Assembly: GCA_002295925.1 (NCBI GenBank)
Contig: DBGO01000021.1
Span: 1 to 64,000, forward strand
Source of the DNA: Flavobacteriales bacterium UBA852
GTDB taxonomy: Bacteria; Bacteroidota; Bacteroidia; Flavobacteriales_E; Vicingaceae
DNA length: 64,000 nucleotides
Direction: 5' to 3'
Below the pieces are notes generated by a model. It was given only the letters and a program-made list of their open reading frames with translations, was not told where the DNA came from and searched no databases. The translations under genes were made by a program, and so were the position numbers. This document shows positions 24,008-33,260 of this stretch, in pieces. Position 1 is the stretch's first letter. Each line of letters starts with the position of its first letter.

Positions 24008-25753
24008 TTAATTTTCATTTTCTTCTTTATCGAAAAATACACGAGTAAAATCTCTGTATTCCATTGCATTGGCAGGGAAATTTTTCACATACACTTGCAA
24101 TAAGCGAGTATTTTCATCGTAAAAAATCGGCATTATTGCAGCATCATCCATTGCCACTTGATCGGCTTGACGGAATAACTCATAACGTTCTTGTTCGTCG
24201 ATGGTACGTAAAGCCAATTCAAAAATTGAATCAAACTTGGCACTTTGATAACGGAATGGGTTCATGTATGCTTTTTCGTGCAAATCTTCCGGAACATTTT
24301 TACCGTATAATAAATTCAAGAAGTTTTCCGGATCGGGATAATCGGCTACCCAGCCTGCTCGCCAAAATAAAGCTTTTCCTGTTTCATATTTTTCAAGATG
24401 TTGAGCAAATTGCAATATCTCAATTTCAACATCAATGTTTAAGTTTTCTTTCAGCATTTTCTGAATAACCTCAGCAGTTTGAACATTTCTGTCGCCTCCG
24501 CCACTGTTTATTTGTAATGTAATTTTTGGGAAACCTTCTCCATTAGGATAGCCGGCTTCTGCCAATAATTCTTTAGCCATTTCAGGATCAAAGGTATATC
24601 CTTTCACCCCTTCAGCATCGTACCCTTTGAATGGAGGAACAATTCCGTGAATACCCGGACGACCTTCTCCTTGCAATGTATAGGTAACAATTTTTTCGCG
24701 ATCTATGGCATAATTGAATGCTCTTCTAACATTTTTATCTTTAAATGGATCCAATTTATGTTGGAAACCGTAATAGAACACGCTCATTGCAGGAACCACT
24801 TGCATTACAAATGGAATGTTACCGCCTTTTTTGGCATCTTCCAATTCTCCAACTACATCTTTAATCATTTCTAACGGAAGTCGGAAAACCATTTCCAAAT
24901 TACCTTTTCTAAACTCTAATAATTCGGCTTTTTTCTCTTTAATGAATGTGTATTTTACTGCGTCCAAATAAGGCAATTGATTGCCAAACTCATCCACATC
25001 CCAATATTCGGGGTTACGCTCCAACACCACTGCTTCACCTTCTTTAATGTTTTTCACGCGGAAAGGTCCAGTTCCTACACAATTCACACGCATTTCTACT
25101 CCGTAAGTATCAAATGCTTCTTTTGGATATACCCAACATGCCGAATGACTTAATAATTTTAAGAATATAGCATACGGATAATTTAATTCAATTTTTAAAG
25201 TATAATCATCAATTACCTGAATTCCTTCTACTCCACCCTCCAATGGTTTTCCATTTTGAGTGGAAGCATAATATTCGTTGGCACCTTTTACTTTATCTTT
25301 AAATAACCAAAACATTTGGTTTTCGGGAAATGCTTCGCATACTTTATCCAAACAATATTTAAAATCGTGTGCTGTTACTTCACGACCTTTTCCATCTGGG
25401 AAACATTTATTATCGTGAAATTTAATACCTTTTCGCAAAAAGAAAGTAAATGTTTTGGCATCATCACTTATTTCCCAACGTTCAGCTAAGCATGGCTCTA
25501 CACTTAAATCCTCTTGATTTAATTTCACTAAACCTTCATAAACCTGATTGGTAATTCTGTGCGCTACAACTTCTGTTATATTCAGCGGATACAAACTTCT
25601 GAAATCCGACACTTCATTCACTCTAAAAACGCCGCCGTAATTCACATTACCTTTGGCTTTTTTATCGTTCCCGTGTTTATTATTGTTATTTCCTCCGCAC
25701 GCTGCCAATAATGCAACGGCAACAATAGTAATTCCTGCTACTAATTTTCTCAT
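24008..25753 (-). CDS. Peptide ABC transporter substrate-binding lipoprotein
   Basis: This 581-aa protein belongs to the SBP_bac_5 (OppA/DppA-like) family, which captures peptides or nickel-type ligands in the periplasm. The signal peptide ends in a lipobox (VALLAAC, C19). The mature protein shows the family signature LAERWEISDDAKTFTFFLRK and then GIKFHDN, later NYAIDREKIV and the DYPDPENF segment near the C-terminus. No permease or ATPase genes are adjacent, so the rest of the transporter must be elsewhere. A TATATTTG -7 element precedes it. The terminator at 23961 ends the transcript. Confidence 0.88.
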   Translation of the reverse strand: MRKLVAGITIVAVALLAACGGNNNNKHGNDKKAKGNVNYGGVFRVNEVSDFRSLYPLNITEVVAHRITNQVYEGLVKLNQEDLSVEPCLAERWEISDDAKTFTFFLRKGIKFHDNKCFPDGKGREVTAHDFKYCLDKVCEAFPENQMFWLFKDKVKGANEYYASTQNGKPLEGGVEGIQVIDDYTLKIELNYPYAIFLKLLSHSACWVYPKEAFDTYGVEMRVNCVGTGPFRVKNIKEGEAVVLERNPEYWDVDEFGNQLPYLDAVKYTFIKEKKAELLEFRKGNLEMVFRLPLEMIKDVVGELEDAKKGGNIPFVMQVVPAMSVFYYGFQHKLDPFKDKNVRRAFNYAIDREKIVTYTLQGEGRPGIHGIVPPFKGYDAEGVKGYTFDPEMAKELLAEAGYPNGEGFPKITLQINSGGGDRNVQTAEVIQKMLKENLNIDVEIEILQFAQHLEKYETGKALFWRAGWVADYPDPENFLNLLYGKNVPEDLHEKAYMNPFRYQSAKFDSIFELALRTIDEQERYELFRQADQVAMDDAAIMPIFYDENTRLLQVYVKNFPANAMEYRDFTRVFFDKEENEN

Positions 25754-25780
25754 ATTTGCGTGTAAATTGATTATTACTTA

Positions 25781-25788
25781 CAAATATA
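25781..25788 (-). promoter_or_regulatory. Candidate -7 box of the peptide-binding protein gene
   Basis: The minus strand reads TATATTTG, an exact TAnnTTTG match, 28 bp before the start codon. No -33 TTG at the right distance. Confidence 0.4.
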
Positions 25789-25835
25789 AATATTCAATTT
25801 AAAAATCCTAATAAATTTGGTGTTTTATGTGAATA

Positions 25836-26600
25836 TTATTCTTCAATTGTTAATAACACCGGACAATGGTCGGAATGCGCTGCTTTTACAAGATGTTTAC
25901 AATCAATAACTTTTGAGTTTAATGTTTTGCTTACCAATTGATAATCGATGCGCCATCCGGCATTTCGTTCTCTGGCTTTTGCCATATAGCTCCACCAGGT
26001 ATAGTTACCCGGCGCCTGATTAAAATTCCTGAAACTGTCGACAAAACCTTCATCTGTTGTGATTTCGTCCATCCATTGCCGCTCTTCGGGTGTAAAGCCG
26101 GGAACACCGTTTAATCGAATCGGGTCGTGAATATCTATGGGTTTGTGGCAAATATTAAAATCGCCACATAATATTGTTTCTCTGTTTTTACAGGGTTGGA
26201 TTATTTGTATGTATTTTTTCAAAAATTCCAACTTTATTTGTTGCCTTTCGGGCTTGGCTGCACCCGAAGGAAAATAAGCATTTACAACCGTCAAATTATT
26301 GATTTCTGCTACAATTATTCTTCCCTCTTTATCTATAATTGCATCATTAAATTGTGTTTTAATATTTTCAACCGGAAATTTGCTTAAAATAGCTGTTCCA
26401 CTATACCCTTTTTTTTGAGCAGGATTCCAAACAATATATTGATAACCAATTGATTTAAAAAGCGATAAATCTATTTGTTCCGGTGTTGCTTTTATTTCTT
26501 GCAAACAAACAATATCTGCATTTACGGCACTTAGCCAATCAATAATTCCTTTTCGTACAGCTGCCCTTATGCCATTTATATTGTAACTAATTATTTTCAT
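25836..26600 (-). CDS. xth: Exodeoxyribonuclease III / AP endonuclease
   Basis: This 254-aa protein is an ExoIII-type nuclease that cuts DNA 5' to abasic sites and degrades 3' ends in base-excision repair. Family motifs are all present: SYNINGIRAA at the start, CLQEIKA with the metal-binding Glu, GDFNICH in the middle, NAGWRIDYQLVS, and the final AAHSDHCPVLL with the catalytic Asp-His pair. The length is typical. It is a single gene, divergent from the large beta-barrel gene. Confidence 0.93.
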   Translation of the reverse strand: MKIISYNINGIRAAVRKGIIDWLSAVNADIVCLQEIKATPEQIDLSLFKSIGYQYIVWNPAQKKGYSGTAILSKFPVENIKTQFNDAIIDKEGRIIVAEINNLTVVNAYFPSGAAKPERQQIKLEFLKKYIQIIQPCKNRETILCGDFNICHKPIDIHDPIRLNGVPGFTPEERQWMDEITTDEGFVDSFRNFNQAPGNYTWWSYMAKARERNAGWRIDYQLVSKTLNSKVIDCKHLVKAAHSDHCPVLLTIEE

Positions 26601-26700
26601 CTTAAAGAAATAATCTATATTTATGCTAAAAAGCGAAATTTATTGATTTTTAATGACAATTTTCGAATAAATTTTCGTTTTGTATGACGTATAAAACAAC

Positions 26701-29700
26701 GTGAAATCTTTATTATTCATATTTACCCTTTTTTTATCGACAATTATTGTCGGGCAAAATGCATTGGTACAAAAAAACATTTTGCTCAATAACGACACTA
26801 TTGTTTTAGATGAAAACAGCATTGTTCCGGGAAGTTTTAGCATTAAAGATGATATTGATACCACCAAGATTTCAATATTACCCTTAAAAAGTCTTTTGAT
26901 AGTGAAAGACACTACCTTATTTGGAAAATCTATTCGTATAAGTTACCGCACGTTTGGGTTTGCATTTTACAAGCCCTATTATCACAAATCTGTCGATACT
27001 ATATTGAAACATAAATACACTGGCAACAATCCGTTTGTGTTTAGATACAATGTTCAACAAGCCGATGATTATTTTTCGGATGCCTCTTTGAATAAATCGG
27101 GAAATATTTCAAGAGGTGTAATGTTTGGCAACAATCAAGATTTGTCGGTCAATTCTAATTTTAATTTACAGCTGAACGGTAAAATAAGCGATGATATCAA
27201 TATAAAAGCTGTGGTTTCCGATAATAATATCCCCATTCAACCCGATGGCAACACGCAACAATTACAAGATTTTGACCAAGTGTACATTCAACTGTATAAC
27301 GATAATTTTTCGCTCACGGCAGGTGATTATTTTGTAAAAAAGGATGATTATTTTTTGAAATACAACAAAAGAGCAAAAGGCGGATTATTATCGCTATCGC
27401 AAAAGCAAAACAATTGGACGTATAAAGGCGATTTTGCCGCTGCTGTTTCCAAAGGGAAATTTGCTCGCAATGTATTTTTCGGTATTGAGGGAAATCAAGG
27501 ACCTTACCGCTTAAAAGGAGCCGAAAACGAAACATTTATCATCGTTTTGGCCGGCACGGAAAAAGTATATTTAGATGGCAAGTTGCTCGAACGCGGTCAA
27601 AATTATGATTATGTAATTAATTACAATACGGCAGAAGTTACCTTTACTCCCAACAATATTATTACCCAAAATTCGCGCATCATTGTTGAATTTCAATATT
27701 CCGATAAGAATTATGCCCGGATGCTTTTATTGACTAATCAATCGTTTAAAAATAAAAAATGGAATATCTCTATTGATTATTTTAACGAACAAGATGCCAA
27801 AAACCAACCTTTACAGCAAGAATTAAACGATACGGCAAAAGCTGTGTTGGCAGCAGTTGGCGACAGTTTAAACAAAGCGGTGGTAAACAATATTAAACAG
27901 GTAGATTTTTCGGATAATCAAGTATTATATAAAATGACAGATACGACTGTAAACAGTATTTTGTATGATTCGGTATTTGTTTACAGCACCAATCCCGACA
28001 GTGCCATTTACCGCGTGGGCTTTTCGTATGTAGGAGAAAATAAAGGGGATTATGTACAAATTCAAAGCGTTGCAAACGGCAAAGTATTTCAATGGGTTGC
28101 ACCTATTGGGGGAATTCCTCAAGGAAATTACGCCCCTGTTGCCAAACTTATATCGCCAAAAAAATTGCAGGTTATACACACTTCTGTCAATTACAAGTTA
28201 GACAAAGGGTTTGAAATCGGTTCAAACATAGCTGTTTCGGATTATGACAAAAATACTTTTTCGGATAAAGATGATAATGATAACACCGGAATAGCGCTTA
28301 TGACGTATGCGCGAAAAAAATGGCAGAAAAAAAATAAAACCAAAACCACCTATATTCTTCAAGGAGATTATGAATGGATACAAGAAACTTTTACGCAAGT
28401 ACAACGGATAAGAAATGCCGAATTTCAACGTGATTGGAATCTGCCTTCAATTTTCATCAATAACAAACAAGAATTTTATCGCCTAAAAGCTGAATTTTCT
28501 GATAAAAAAATAGGAAAAACAACCCTTGGAACCGAAGTATTCAACAATTACGGAATGTTCCACGCCGTTAGGAATTACTTGCAATCCGAATCAAGATACA
28601 AAACATTTCATCTGTCGGCAAACGGCAGTTTCTTGCAACAAACAGGCAATATTAACAGTAATTTTTTAAGGCATTATGTAACATTGTCAAAAAGAATATC
28701 GGATAATTTCTTAATTGGTGTGGGAGAAGAAACCGAACAAAATTATTTGTTCGATAAAATACAAAAAGACTCTATTTTGGGCAACAGTTTTGATTTTTTC
28801 ACTTGGAAAGCTTTTCTCGGCACTGCCGACAGTCTAAAAAACGCATTTAAAATTACCTATTTGCAAAGACAAAACAAACTTCCTTATGCCGGAGAAATGG
28901 TTAACGCCTCTTTTTCCGAAGATATTATGGCTCGTTTTATTTTTCGTAAATTAAAAAATCAACAATTGCAAAACACAACCACCTACCGAACGGTGACCAT
29001 TCAAAACAATAATGTTTATGCCGGGCAAAATGACGAACAAACCATATTATCAAAAACCGATTATTCGGTTCGCTTATGGAAAGGTTTTGTAAGCAGTTCT
29101 ACGGTTTATCAAATTGGTTCGGGACTGGAGGTTAAAAAAGAATACTCATTTATTGAAGTAACTGCCGGGCAAGGGAATTATGCCTACATTGGCGACATTA
29201 ACGGAAACGGTGTAAAAGACCTGAATGAATTTGAACCGGCAGTTTTTTCGGATGAAGCCAAATACATTAAAGTATTTACGCCAACAAACGAATATGTAAA
29301 AGTTTATCGCAATGTTTTCAGTCAAAGCATTTACCTCTCACCTCGCCAGCTTTTAAAAAACAAAAATGGTCCGGCAAAGTTTATCGGCAGGTTTTCATCG
29401 CGCACCAACTGGAGCACCGACCGTAAAACTGCTGACGATACGCAATATTTCAATCCGGCATATACGCCAGTTTCGGATTCAAATCTAATTTCTATAAATG
29501 CCTTATTCAATCAACGCATTTATTTTAACAAAACATCGGCAGTTTATGCACTTGATTACGGCTACACCGACAATAAAAACAAAAATTTACTTACCAACGG
29601 ATTTGAAGCTCGCAATCTGATAAAAAACGAACTGCACGGAAGATGGAATGTGACCAAACAATGGACAGCAGAATATTTTTACACCTTTGGAACCAAAAGT

Positions 29701-30153
29701 AATTTTTCGGAATTATTTGCCAATAAAAATTATTTTATCCGTTACGAAAATCATTTACCAAAAATCACCTACCAATACGGAAGTAAATTCAGAGTTAGTA
29801 TTTTTTACGAATACAAACAAAAAATCAACGAATTTTCTATAACCGACACTAGCGTAACCGACAAAATGTTTTACAACAAAATAGGAATGGAATCGCGCCT
29901 AAACCTCACACAAAAAGGCAGCATTTTGGCTCAGCTTAATTATATAAACATTGATTACTCAGGACAGCAAAACCAAACCCTGCAATACGAAATGCTCGAA
30001 GGTTTACAAAACGGAATTAACGCCACTTGGATGCTTGGCATTCAACGCAACTTGTCAAAACATATGCAATTGAACATAAACTATCAGGGCAGAACATCAG
30101 AAAATGCACCGGTTATTCATATTGGTAACGTGCAAATAAGGGCTTATTTTTAA
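26701..30153 (+). CDS. Large secreted protein, probable outer-membrane beta-barrel
   Basis: The start is GTG 26701, which gives a clean signal peptide (MKSLLFIFTLFLSTIIVGQ). The mature protein (1,150 aa total) has a region at about 130-200 with GNISRGVMFGNNQDLSVNSN and NIPIQPDGNTQQLQDFDQVY, the best-conserved-looking part. It then becomes a long series of amphipathic strands separated by Asp/Asn turns to the C-terminal end (VQIRAYF), as in outer-membrane barrels. A DxNxDGxxDLNEFE-like calcium loop is at about 842-855 (INGNGVKDLNEFEP). The N-terminal motif recalls SprA-type proteins, but the length is less than half of SprA, so I leave it unnamed. gldA follows 78 bp downstream. Confidence 0.65.
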   Translation: MKSLLFIFTLFLSTIIVGQNALVQKNILLNNDTIVLDENSIVPGSFSIKDDIDTTKISILPLKSLLIVKDTTLFGKSIRISYRTFGFAFYKPYYHKSVDTILKHKYTGNNPFVFRYNVQQADDYFSDASLNKSGNISRGVMFGNNQDLSVNSNFNLQLNGKISDDINIKAVVSDNNIPIQPDGNTQQLQDFDQVYIQLYNDNFSLTAGDYFVKKDDYFLKYNKRAKGGLLSLSQKQNNWTYKGDFAAAVSKGKFARNVFFGIEGNQGPYRLKGAENETFIIVLAGTEKVYLDGKLLERGQNYDYVINYNTAEVTFTPNNIITQNSRIIVEFQYSDKNYARMLLLTNQSFKNKKWNISIDYFNEQDAKNQPLQQELNDTAKAVLAAVGDSLNKAVVNNIKQVDFSDNQVLYKMTDTTVNSILYDSVFVYSTNPDSAIYRVGFSYVGENKGDYVQIQSVANGKVFQWVAPIGGIPQGNYAPVAKLISPKKLQVIHTSVNYKLDKGFEIGSNIAVSDYDKNTFSDKDDNDNTGIALMTYARKKWQKKNKTKTTYILQGDYEWIQETFTQVQRIRNAEFQRDWNLPSIFINNKQEFYRLKAEFSDKKIGKTTLGTEVFNNYGMFHAVRNYLQSESRYKTFHLSANGSFLQQTGNINSNFLRHYVTLSKRISDNFLIGVGEETEQNYLFDKIQKDSILGNSFDFFTWKAFLGTADSLKNAFKITYLQRQNKLPYAGEMVNASFSEDIMARFIFRKLKNQQLQNTTTYRTVTIQNNNVYAGQNDEQTILSKTDYSVRLWKGFVSSSTVYQIGSGLEVKKEYSFIEVTAGQGNYAYIGDINGNGVKDLNEFEPAVFSDEAKYIKVFTPTNEYVKVYRNVFSQSIYLSPRQLLKNKNGPAKFIGRFSSRTNWSTDRKTADDTQYFNPAYTPVSDSNLISINALFNQRIYFNKTSAVYALDYGYTDNKNKNLLTNGFEARNLIKNELHGRWNVTKQWTAEYFYTFGTKSNFSELFANKNYFIRYENHLPKITYQYGSKFRVSIFYEYKQKINEFSITDTSVTDKMFYNKIGMESRLNLTQKGSILAQLNYINIDYSGQQNQTLQYEMLEGLQNGINATWMLGIQRNLSKHMQLNINYQGRTSENAPVIHIGNVQIRAYF

Positions 30154-30231
30154 TTTATTTGTTAAAATTGATTAATTGCAACCGTTTGTTCTTTGTATTC
30201 GCTTAATTTAGTAAACGAAAAATCATTTTAT

Positions 30232-31134
30232 ATGTCGATAAAAGTTGAACACATAACCAAATTATACGGCGAACAAAAAGCTCTTGACGATGTTTCTTTT
30301 GAAATAAAAACCGGCGAAATTGTCGGATTTTTAGGTCCAAACGGTGCCGGAAAATCAACAATGATGAAAATTATTTGTTGTTATATTCCACAAACCGAAG
30401 GAAAAGTTACCGTTTGCGGATTTGACATAAATGAAAACCCTTTGGAAGTAAAAAAACATATTGGTTATTTGCCTGAACACAATCCGCTTTATTTGGATAT
30501 GTATATAAAAGAATACCTGCATTTTGTGGGTGGAATTTTTCATTTAGATAACTTAAACGACCGCGTTGAAGAAATGATAAAAATGGTTGGCTTAACCAAG
30601 GAGCAACATAAAAAAATCGGGCAATTATCAAAAGGATACCGTCAGCGTGTAGGATTGGCACAAGCGCTTATTCACAACCCGGAAGTTTTAATATTAGATG
30701 AACCCACAACCGGATTAGACCCCAATCAATTGGAGGAAATCAGAAATCTGATAAAAGAAATAGGAAAAGAAAAAACCGTAATGCTCTCTACTCACATTAT
30801 GCAAGAAGTAGAAGCCATTTGCGACCGTACAATTATTATCAACCAAGGTAAAATTGTTGCCGATAATACAACTGAAAATTTACAATCTACCGTTGAAAAT
30901 AAAATTGTTATCCGAATAGAATTTGAACAAAAAGCATCCGCTGATGAAATTTTATCAAACACATCGGCAAATGACGTGAAAATCATATCAGATACACAGT
31001 TTTTAGTAGAAGCAAATAATGAACAAATAAGAAATGAATTGTTTCAACTTGCTGTAAAAAATAACCTGACAATTTTAACCATTCAAAAAGAACATCAAAA
31101 ACTGGAAGACGTATTCAAAGAACTGACAAAGTAA
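30232..31134 (+). CDS. gldA: ABC transporter ATPase GldA
   Basis: ATG 30232 is chosen over an upstream in-frame TTG (30193), because the resulting 300-aa protein begins MSIKVEHITKLYGEQKALDD, as GldA does. It has Walker A GPNGAGKST, signature LSKGYRQRVGLAQ, Walker B VLILDEPTTGLD and a switch His in LSTH. GldA pairs with the GldF/GldG membrane proteins in the gliding-motility ABC transporter of Bacteroidota. gldFG are not in the window, which is also the case next to gldA in Flavobacterium johnsoniae. A related DrrA-like ATPase cannot be fully excluded. Confidence 0.8.
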   Translation: MSIKVEHITKLYGEQKALDDVSFEIKTGEIVGFLGPNGAGKSTMMKIICCYIPQTEGKVTVCGFDINENPLEVKKHIGYLPEHNPLYLDMYIKEYLHFVGGIFHLDNLNDRVEEMIKMVGLTKEQHKKIGQLSKGYRQRVGLAQALIHNPEVLILDEPTTGLDPNQLEEIRNLIKEIGKEKTVMLSTHIMQEVEAICDRTIIINQGKIVADNTTENLQSTVENKIVIRIEFEQKASADEILSNTSANDVKIISDTQFLVEANNEQIRNELFQLAVKNNLTILTIQKEHQKLEDVFKELTK

Positions 31135-31148
31135 TTTTCATTTACCAT

Positions 31149-31178
31149 AAAAAACGCTCCTAATGGGAGCGTTTTTTA
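31149..31178. terminator. Bidirectional terminator between gldA and dnaJ
   Basis: CGCTCC (31155-31160) pairs with GGAGCG (31166-31171), with an A-run to the left and a T-run to the right. It sits between convergent genes. Confidence 0.85.
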
Positions 31179-31188
31179 TTGCTTATTA

Positions 31189-32310
31189 CTAATTATGCGA
31201 AAAATATTCTTTTATTCGTTCAAAAAATCCTTTTTCTTTACCTGTAGGCGTGGGTGAAAAATTGGGAGAATTTTGCAATTTCTCCATCATCTTTTTTTCT
31301 TCTGCAGATAATTCTTTTGGTGTCCATGCATTTAAGTGAATGAGCAAATCACCTTTTCCGTGGCGTTGCACATGAGGCAAACCTTTACCTCTCAAACGCA
31401 ACACTTTGCCTGATTGGGTTCCGGGTTCTACTTTCACCTTAGCTTTTCCTTTTAAGGTTGGAACCTCAATAGTTGCCCCTAACGCTAAATCGGCAAAATT
31501 GATATAATAATCGTGTAAGATATTCATGCCGTCTCGTTGAAATTTTTCGTGCGGCAGCTCTTCAATTACTACAATTAAATCACCGGATAAACCGCCCATT
31601 GGCCCTTCGTTACCCTTACCTGAAAAAGACAGTTGCATACCATCTTCCACACCGGCAGGAATATCGATAGTAACAATTTCTTCTTTTCTGATTAAACCCT
31701 CTTCATTGACTCCGGGCGGGCGTTTATCAATAATTTTTCCGGCTCCACCACATGCAGGACAAGTAGATGTTGTTTGCATTGCGCCAAGAATAGTATTGGT
31801 TACGCGCGTAACCTGGCCTCTCCCTTGACATTGCGGACAGGTTCGGAATGTAACACCTTCTGCCTGCACCAATTTATTGACCTTTATTTTTTTCTGAACG
31901 CCTTCAGCAATTTCTTCAAGTGTCAATTTTAAACGAACGCGCAAATTTGAACCTCGGCGAGCTCTTCGGCTGCCACCGCCAAATCCGCCACCGAATCCTC
32001 CACCAAATGCGCCGCCAAAAATATCGCCAAACTGAGAGAAAATATCATCCATATTCATTCCTCCACCACTAAACCCACCATTTCCTCCTACTCCGGCATG
32101 TCCAAATTGGTCATAACGTTGGCGTTTTTCAGGATTACTGAGCACTTCGTAAGCTTCTGCCGCTTCTTTAAATTTAGCTTCAGCTTCCGGATTATCGGGA
32201 TTTTTATCCGGGTGATATTTGATTGCAAGCTTTCGGTAAGCTTTCTTTATCTCTATTTCGGTAGCGTTTCGGCTTACTCCCAATATTTCGTAATAATCTC
32301 TTTTTGCCAT
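31189..32310 (-). CDS. dnaJ: Chaperone DnaJ with a reduced zinc region
   Basis: This 373-aa Hsp40 has a J-domain (1-70) with the HPD motif in YHPDKNPD, a Gly/Phe-rich linker (about 75-118), and C-terminal substrate-binding domains. The zinc region is unusual. Canonical DnaJ has four CxxCxGxG repeats; here only two are seen (CPQCQGRG and CPACGGAG), the central pair that forms one zinc site. At the place of the first repeat the sequence is VNKLVQAEG, and at the place of the fourth PPGVNEEG. The frame is continuous, so this is a real loss and not a frameshift. It should stimulate DnaK ATPase and deliver substrates. It is 15 bp downstream of grpE on the same strand. Confidence 0.93.
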   Translation of the reverse strand: MAKRDYYEILGVSRNATEIEIKKAYRKLAIKYHPDKNPDNPEAEAKFKEAAEAYEVLSNPEKRQRYDQFGHAGVGGNGGFSGGGMNMDDIFSQFGDIFGGAFGGGFGGGFGGGSRRARRGSNLRVRLKLTLEEIAEGVQKKIKVNKLVQAEGVTFRTCPQCQGRGQVTRVTNTILGAMQTTSTCPACGGAGKIIDKRPPGVNEEGLIRKEEIVTIDIPAGVEDGMQLSFSGKGNEGPMGGLSGDLIVVIEELPHEKFQRDGMNILHDYYINFADLALGATIEVPTLKGKAKVKVEPGTQSGKVLRLRGKGLPHVQRHGKGDLLIHLNAWTPKELSAEEKKMMEKLQNSPNFSPTPTGKEKGFFERIKEYFSHN

Positions 32311-32325
32311 AATATTTAGTCAATG

Positions 32326-33189
32326 TTATTGTCCGACAACAACTTTTGCGTAACGGATTACTTTTCCGTTTAATTTATAACCGCGCTCTACTTGGTCAAT
32401 TACTTTCCCTTTCATATCCTCAGATGGTGCGGGAATACGCGTAATTGCTTCGTGTTCTTCAACATTAAATTCTTTTCCCGTTGCATCTTCCATTGGCTCC
32501 AAACCTTTTTGTTTTAAGGTATTGAGTAATTTGTTATAGATTAATTTCACGCCTTCTTTTACATGTTGAGGATCATCGTTTTCGTCCATGGCTTTCATGG
32601 CTCTTTCAAAATCATCCAATACGGGTAATAATGATTTGATTACGTCCTCGCCGGCGCTTTTGTGCAAGTCGGCTTTTTCTTTTTGTGTACGCTTACGGTA
32701 ATTGTCAAATTCTGAATATAAACGCAAAAATTTATCATTCAATTCATTGACTTTTTCTTTGGCTTCGTTTAATTTGTCGTGTAATTCCATTTTTTCGATA
32801 GTCTCCTCTATTACTTTTTTAAAGTGGTCCACTTCTTTTTTGGTTTCTTCAACAATATCGTGAACCTTTATATTTTTTACTTTTTGCAATTGAGCTTGCA
32901 ATTTTTCGTTATGCTCAACTTTATCCATAAAATCTTTTATGGCTTTTTCGCTTTGCTGAATAAGCGATTTAAACTTTTCATTAAAGTCTTTTTCTTCCGC
33001 TTTGTGAAGTTCTTCGGATTGTTTTTTTAATTCATACAATAATTCTACAGGCGGAAAATCTTGTTCTTGTGCCTTCTCGTCAGTTTGGGCTGACGAATTT
33101 TCATTTGCATTAGAATTATTGTTTACTTTCTCGTTATTTTCAACTGCTTGTTCGTTATTGTTGTGTGTATTATTATCCATTTCTTTCAT
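32326..33189 (-). CDS. grpE: Nucleotide exchange factor GrpE with long N-terminal extension
   Basis: This 287-aa protein ends with a normal GrpE core (from about residue 150): FLRLYSEFDNYRKRTQKEK, then LLPVLDDFERA, and the beta-domain GKVIRYAKVVVGQ. GrpE releases ADP from DnaK. GrpE is usually near 190-200 residues. Here about 90-100 extra residues precede the core: an Asn/Glu/Gln-rich start and a long charged heptad-like segment, probably lengthening the dimeric coiled coil. Two in-frame ATGs (33189 and 33180) are both possible starts. A good promoter lies at 33221-33253, and dnaJ follows. Confidence 0.92.
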   Translation of the reverse strand: MKEMDNNTHNNNEQAVENNEKVNNNSNANENSSAQTDEKAQEQDFPPVELLYELKKQSEELHKAEEKDFNEKFKSLIQQSEKAIKDFMDKVEHNEKLQAQLQKVKNIKVHDIVEETKKEVDHFKKVIEETIEKMELHDKLNEAKEKVNELNDKFLRLYSEFDNYRKRTQKEKADLHKSAGEDVIKSLLPVLDDFERAMKAMDENDDPQHVKEGVKLIYNKLLNTLKQKGLEPMEDATGKEFNVEEHEAITRIPAPSEDMKGKVIDQVERGYKLNGKVIRYAKVVVGQ

Positions 33190-33208
33190 TTTCCTGTTTT
33201 ATTGGTTC

Positions 33209-33221
33209 GCTCATTATGAGC
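33209..33221. promoter_or_regulatory. Short palindrome at grpE-dnaJ transcription start
   Basis: GCTCATTATGAGC is a perfect 6-bp inverted repeat around one base. It touches the -7 box and covers the predicted start site of the grpE-dnaJ transcript. It could be an operator or a 5' hairpin. It does not match the CIRCE element. Confidence 0.4.
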
Positions 33222-33253
33222 AAATTTATTGCCAAAGGGTAATTTACGACAAA
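33221..33253 (-). promoter_or_regulatory. grpE-dnaJ promoter
   Basis: On the minus strand TTTG (33253-33250), 21 nt, TAAATTTG (33228-33221) matches the Bacteroidota promoter consensus exactly. The start codon of grpE is about 30 bp downstream. Confidence 0.7.
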
Positions 33254-33260
33254 ATGGCAC

